From positions 3,968,001 to 4,032,000 of the forward strand of contig NZ_CP034444.1 of the NCBI RefSeq assembly GCF_003952385.1: a DNA stretch of 64,000 bases. The letters run 5' to 3'. The DNA is from Mesorhizobium sp. M1D.F.Ca.ET.043.01.1.1 (lineage in GTDB: Bacteria > Pseudomonadota > Alphaproteobacteria > Rhizobiales > Rhizobiaceae). A program made the position numbers and the translations under genes. Positions 60,501 through 64,000 of this stretch are shown piece after piece (positions within the stretch are counted from its first letter, which is position 1; every line of letters begins with the position of its first letter). Under the pieces are notes generated by a model that made no database searches, was not told where the DNA came from, and saw only the letters and a list, made by a program, of their open reading frames with translations.

Positions 60501-61262
60501 GGCGGCGGCTTTTTCGTATTATATCGACCTGATCGACAAGATGCGGCGGAACAGGGGTCCACGTGCGATGCGGCCAAAGCGGATCCAGCTCTCGAGCGCG
60601 ACTACGGGGTAGGTGTGGTCGCTGGAGCCGCGGCCGACCTCGACCTCGCGCCAGCCGGTCTTGCCGCGCAGGGTGACCAGCAGCCCTTGCCGTCAAAAAT
60701 CTCGATCCAGCTGGCGCCATCGCTGTTGTCGTCGCGCATGACGTCGAGACCGACGATCTCGGAGCGCCGCAGGCCGCCGCCACAGCCCAGGAGCAAAATA
60801 GCGCGGTCGCGCAGGCCCTGAGGTCGTGGCCGAGCGTGGCGATCATCGCCAGCAGATCGTCGCCAGGACCGCCTCTTTCTGCCGCGGTGGCTTTGCGTGC
60901 TTGCGGCGAATGCCGGCAAGAACCTTATAGATATGCCGCTCCGCGCGGTCCAACGGCCGGCCGCGCTGGGTAAAGTTCCAGGCGAGGCCGGAAAGCCGCC
61001 GCTCGATGGTCGCAAACTAAAGGGCAGGGGCGCCACGCTTCGGATCGCCGGCGGCGGTGCCCGAGGCACAGGCGCTGATATTGAGCCTGATCACCTTCGA
61101 GCCCGGAGGCAGGGGATCGAAGCCAGCGCGCCGGCACCAGGAGGAAAAATGCCGCCAATCCTTGGGGTAGGCGTCGCGCGTGTTCTCCGAGGTGGCGTTG
61201 TAGCCCCTCGCGGTCTCGACCAGTTCCTGGACATGCGCCGGGACTCTTTGAGCCGGGTCTCC
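60500..61262 (-). pseudogene. Tyrosine recombinase/integrase, multiply frameshifted
   Basis: On the minus strand the order of pieces matches a complete integrase: SENTRDAYPKDW and HFSSWCRRAGFDP (core-binding domain), SVATIERRLSGLAWNFTQRG, AGIRRKHAKPP, then LRDRAILLLGCGGGLRRSEI (first catalytic Arg), DGASWIEIFDGKG and LRGKTGWREVEVGRG. The C-terminal HxxR and Tyr are not found. Frameshifts occur at several points. It could be the remains of an element-specific integrase. Confidence 0.7.
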
Positions 61263-61443
61263 ATCTCCTTGTAGAGCTTGTCAAGCTCGCCATCGACTGG
61301 CTTCAGGTCGTCGATTGAACATTGCGTCATCATAGGCTTTGTGCCTTGTTGTAGCAGGCATCGTCCGTTCGCGCGGCGGACACAGACATCACCGTCGCTG
61401 AGCCGAGAACGACGGTAAAAGAAAATGCACTCACTGACTTCAT
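61262..61443 (-). pseudogene. DUF1311 (LprI-like) small secreted protein, truncated
   Basis: ATG at 61443 gives a signal peptide (SVSAFSFTVVLGSATVMSVS) and the start of the mature part, DACYNKAQS. A frameshift near 61335 is followed by MTQCSIDDLKPVDGELDKLY and KEMETRLKE, completing the DUF1311 pattern (Cys...Cys...aD.eLN..Y). The frame then runs into the integrase remnant. The family includes lysozyme-inhibitor LprI-like proteins. Confidence 0.6.
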
Positions 61444-61466
61444 AACCAATCTCTTTTGCGGGTGAT

Positions 61467-64000
61467 TTAGAAACGGACGCCGAGCTTGGCGCTGAACCCG
61501 TGTGTCTGGGCATCCGAGGCGATCTGTCCCTGATAGGCGATGCCGAACGTCGCGTTCTCGGTGATGTTTACGTCAAGCCCAGCTTCGAGCAGAGCTGCGT
61601 TCTTTGCGATCGGCACGCCCTTGATGGCGAAGGAGGAACCGCCAGCAAAGGCAAGAGCGGTATCCGGCCTGACGTCGCCGAAGGCGTGGCGCCAGCCAAG
61701 ACCGCCGCGCGCGGTAGCAGTCACGGTGCCGAGGGTCAGTACCGTCGACGCACGCAGACCTAGCGTGGTAAACGCCGTGTCGCTCGAGCGATCCCCGCTC
61801 GACAAGGCGGCTGCGCCGCCATTCTCGGTGAAGCCATCGGCGTCAAAATTCACATAAGCGAGATTAGCGTAGGGCTCGAAGGAAGCCGAAGCCGTATTGA
61901 TACGGTAGCCGAGCTCGCCAAAGGCCTGGAACGTGCCGGCGTCGTAATCGGCCGAAAGGCTGTCGGCGAAGCCTGGAAAGACCACGGACCTGCCGGTCTC
62001 GATGCTGTGCCAGGTATAGGCAAGGCCGGAACGAAAACCGAGATTGCCGTTCTGCGTGCCGGCAAAAAGACCGAGATGGTAATTCTCGCTCGAGCCCGAC
62101 GACGCGCGATCGTCCGCCTCCAAGGAGGTATGGCTGTAGCCGCTGATGAGGCCGAGCCGCCAGCTTTCGCCGACAGCCGCGTCACCGCCAGCCAGAAAGC
62201 CGCCTGTCGAGTGATCGAGACCGGCGGCATTGCCGTCGCTGTCGAGATGACCCCAGGCGCCGAAGCCACGGCCCCATACGGCGAAATTCTCACTCGTTGC
62301 CGGGGCCAGTTCCAGACCACCCAGCCCATAAGTCATCACCGGAACGCTGGAGGCACCGACGCCGTCGAACGCCGCACGGATCCGTTCGCTCGCGGCATCG
62401 CGTACAGAATGACTGTCCTCGATGAGGCCGCTATGAATGGAAGCATGAACCTCGCCTGATAGCATATCGAAAGCGTTGCGGGCTTCCGGCGCCGTCAGGA
62501 ACAGGATGTTGTCCTGGATCGGATTACCGCTTCCAAGCGCCTGAGCCGCTGCGGCGACCGAGCGTTGATTGAAGGTGCTGGCTACATCGGCAAACGCCGT
62601 CGATGTGCGGCTGATATCGAGATAGACATTGTTGGCATCGTAGACGAGCTGGAAATCGACGAAGGGCGTCGCGTCTGTCGCCAGAGCCCCCGTCAGCCCG
62701 CCATAGGTGCCGCTTACGCCGCCTGCTGCGGAGAGCAGAGTATATCGGGCATCGACCGATAGCGTTCCCTGCCGCAGCAGCTCGATCTGCGCGCCGCTGT
62801 CGATCGCCGCTGCTCCGCCAACATCGATGAGATCGGACGACCTTGCGAGGTCGACCTGATAGATCGATCCGGACTGCTGCGCGAAATCGCCCGTGACAGT
62901 CAGTGTGGTGACGATCCTGCTCGGATCGGTCGCACTGCCAGGAGCGACCGTGCCGCCCTCGGAAATGGTGACCGCACCGTAGGTGCCGCCGCCTGCGACG
63001 ACACCGCCGCTGTTTGCGATAGCCGTGCCCCCGATCTGCCCGTCATTCCCGAGAAAGCCGGACGTGGTCGCATCATGGGAAAGCACACCTGTATCGGCAA
63101 GCAGCAATCCCGCGCCGGAACCGACCGTCGTCATGCCGGAAAAATTGTTCTTTCCGCTCAGCGTTTGCACGCCACCGGCAACGAATAGTTTGCCGCCCAT
63201 ATTATTGTTATCAACGTCGAGGTCGTTGATGCTGCCGGCGAACGTGTCGTTCGAATCCGTTAGCACCAGGGTACGCTTGCCCAGTTCGACCGTTCCGCTG
63301 CCACTCAGGCTACGAATACGGGCATCGTTGTAGGCGTCGGAGATTCCCCAATAGTCGCTGCCATTTCCATGTTCGGAGATATCGAACGTGCCGTCTGCAA
63401 CGACTTTCGCTGACCGTTGGATGTTGCCGAGCCCCGCAAGCGAGAGATAGGCATCCTGAGCAATATTCGTCTCGCCGGTGTAGGTGTTGACATTCGTCAT
63501 CCGGACCACCGTCTTTGTATCAAGCGTCAGCGATCCGGAGCCGGAGACGACACCCGCTATGCCGAACCCGCCCTCATTCCCCATGCTCGTCGTGATCCTG
63601 CTCAGACCGGTCCCTTCGGGTGCGGATGAATCGGTAGAGAAGTTGCTGGCAGTGACGAAATGTGACGTATAAGCGGTATACTTCTTCTCCAGATCGAAAA
63701 TGACCGATCTGTTTTTGAAGAAGTCAAGACCGGCAACAAAACTGGTCTGGTCATTGGGTTGTTCCGTCGTGCCGCTGGTGTAGGTGAAGTCGATATTGTC
63801 CAGCCTTACCGGATCGCCATCCGTTCCTGCGATTGTAACGCTCGGGATGTTGCCCGATGCGCTTACGATCTCGCGTTGCTCATTTCTCCGAACATTTTTA
63901 AGTTTGACGCCCGCATCCTGAAATTGCTTCAGCATCGCATCACTGATCTCCAGACTGCCACCGCCCGGTGTGCCGGTGTCGAGCAATACCGCGGTCTTGT
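61467..64000 (-). CDS. Autotransporter (type Va secretion) with C-terminal beta-barrel, 5' partial
   Basis: At least 839 residues are visible and the frame stays open past the right edge, so the signal peptide and start are outside the window. The passenger has autotransporter-associated repeats (TYTGETNIAQDAYLSLAGLG, GSGTVELGKRTLVL, GKNNFSGMTTVGSGAGLLLA). A linker with LSGEVHASIHSGLIEDS leads to the barrel domain from about 570 (FAVWGRGFGAWGHLDSDGNA) to the terminal GFSAKLGVRF with the C-terminal Phe needed by the BAM machinery. It exposes a beta-helical passenger on the cell surface, probably for adhesion; the passenger's specific role is unknown. Confidence 0.9.
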   Translation of the reverse strand, partial: KTAVLLDTGTPGGGSLEISDAMLKQFQDAGVKLKNVRRNEQREIVSASGNIPSVTIAGTDGDPVRLDNIDFTYTSGTTEQPNDQTSFVAGLDFFKNRSVIFDLEKKYTAYTSHFVTASNFSTDSSAPEGTGLSRITTSMGNEGGFGIAGVVSGSGSLTLDTKTVVRMTNVNTYTGETNIAQDAYLSLAGLGNIQRSAKVVADGTFDISEHGNGSDYWGISDAYNDARIRSLSGSGTVELGKRTLVLTDSNDTFAGSINDLDVDNNNMGGKLFVAGGVQTLSGKNNFSGMTTVGSGAGLLLADTGVLSHDATTSGFLGNDGQIGGTAIANSGGVVAGGGTYGAVTISEGGTVAPGSATDPSRIVTTLTVTGDFAQQSGSIYQVDLARSSDLIDVGGAAAIDSGAQIELLRQGTLSVDARYTLLSAAGGVSGTYGGLTGALATDATPFVDFQLVYDANNVYLDISRTSTAFADVASTFNQRSVAAAAQALGSGNPIQDNILFLTAPEARNAFDMLSGEVHASIHSGLIEDSHSVRDAASERIRAAFDGVGASSVPVMTYGLGGLELAPATSENFAVWGRGFGAWGHLDSDGNAAGLDHSTGGFLAGGDAAVGESWRLGLISGYSHTSLEADDRASSGSSENYHLGLFAGTQNGNLGFRSGLAYTWHSIETGRSVVFPGFADSLSADYDAGTFQAFGELGYRINTASASFEPYANLAYVNFDADGFTENGGAAALSSGDRSSDTAFTTLGLRASTVLTLGTVTATARGGLGWRHAFGDVRPDTALAFAGGSSFAIKGVPIAKNAALLEAGLDVNITENATFGIAYQGQIASDAQTHGFSAKLGVRF

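Noticed and set aside
60109..60612. Plus-strand frame of 167 codons
   Set aside because: It overlaps the integrase remnant on the other strand, lacks recognisable features, and other frames in the region look more protein-like.
1..64000. CRISPR arrays, tRNA and rRNA genes
   Set aside because: Reading through the window I saw no regularly spaced short repeats and no cloverleaf T-arm or rRNA signatures; a covariance-model scan would be needed to exclude a diverged tRNA.

Overview
The window reads as a Hyphomicrobiales (rhizobial) accessory replicon, most likely a Mesorhizobium-type symbiosis island or symbiotic plasmid. The evidence is the GC-rich coding, the many catabolic ABC-transporter operons, the dense insertion sequences in all stages of decay (IS3, IS5, IS66, IS110, IS256, IS481, IS630), and two divergent DUF2285/helix-turn-helix gene pairs near an orphan LuxR-type receptor. 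That last arrangement is the one that controls transfer of rhizobial ICEs. I found no rRNA, tRNA, CRISPR array, nod or nif gene.

Layout. 1-15 kb is a catabolic block: a partial M24 hydrolase, an M20 amidohydrolase, a polyamine-type ABC importer whose two permeases are fused into one protein, a ThDP enzyme, a cyclase-family hydrolase, an SDR, a decayed succinate-semialdehyde-type dehydrogenase and an Asp/Glu-racemase-like protein. 15-18.5 kb holds a D-Ala-D-Ala ligase-like ATP-grasp gene among IS3, IS110 and IS256 debris. 18.5-26.4 kb is a complete peptide ABC importer (binding protein, two permeases, two ATPases with 4-nt overlaps) followed by an S9 oligopeptidase, then an apparently complete IS5-family element. 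27.4-38.3 kb carries alanine racemase, a GNAT acetyltransferase and a methylaspartate module: methylaspartate ammonia-lyase, class III CoA-transferase, citramalyl-CoA-lyase-like protein, LysR regulator, aldehyde dehydrogenase, class I fumarase/mesaconase and an Lrp regulator. Together these could turn 3-methylaspartate into acetyl-CoA and pyruvate, but no glutamate mutase is in the window.

39-41 kb is a compact three-gene cassette (TIR protein, four-TM SLATT-like membrane protein, ThsB-like TIR-fold protein) that looks like an anti-phage system. It lies between two diverged copies of the promoter and 5' end of a class III aminotransferase gene. 44-48.4 kb holds the LuxR receptor, an IS481 copy with a 6-bp target duplication, and the two DUF2285/HTH pairs. 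49-53 kb holds an EamA exporter gene split by an IS630 copy. Removing the IS and one TA restores a 314-residue exporter whose stop codon overlaps the start of a 660-residue fusion of an argininosuccinate-synthetase-like domain to a 2-oxoglutarate/Fe(II) dioxygenase. This looks like an undescribed small-molecule synthesis-and-export operon.

53-56 kb is wreckage: aminotransferase, aldehyde dehydrogenase, IS630 and tyrosine recombinase fragments. 56.3-59.3 kb is an S9 oligopeptidase plus OmpW operon on the minus strand with a clear terminator. 59.8-61.4 kb has ScpB, recombinase and DUF1311 remnants. The window ends inside an autotransporter gene on the minus strand.

The two strongest candidates for undescribed biology are the exporter plus ArgG/dioxygenase fusion operon (49047-53015) and the TIR-SLATT-TIR cassette (39068-41049).
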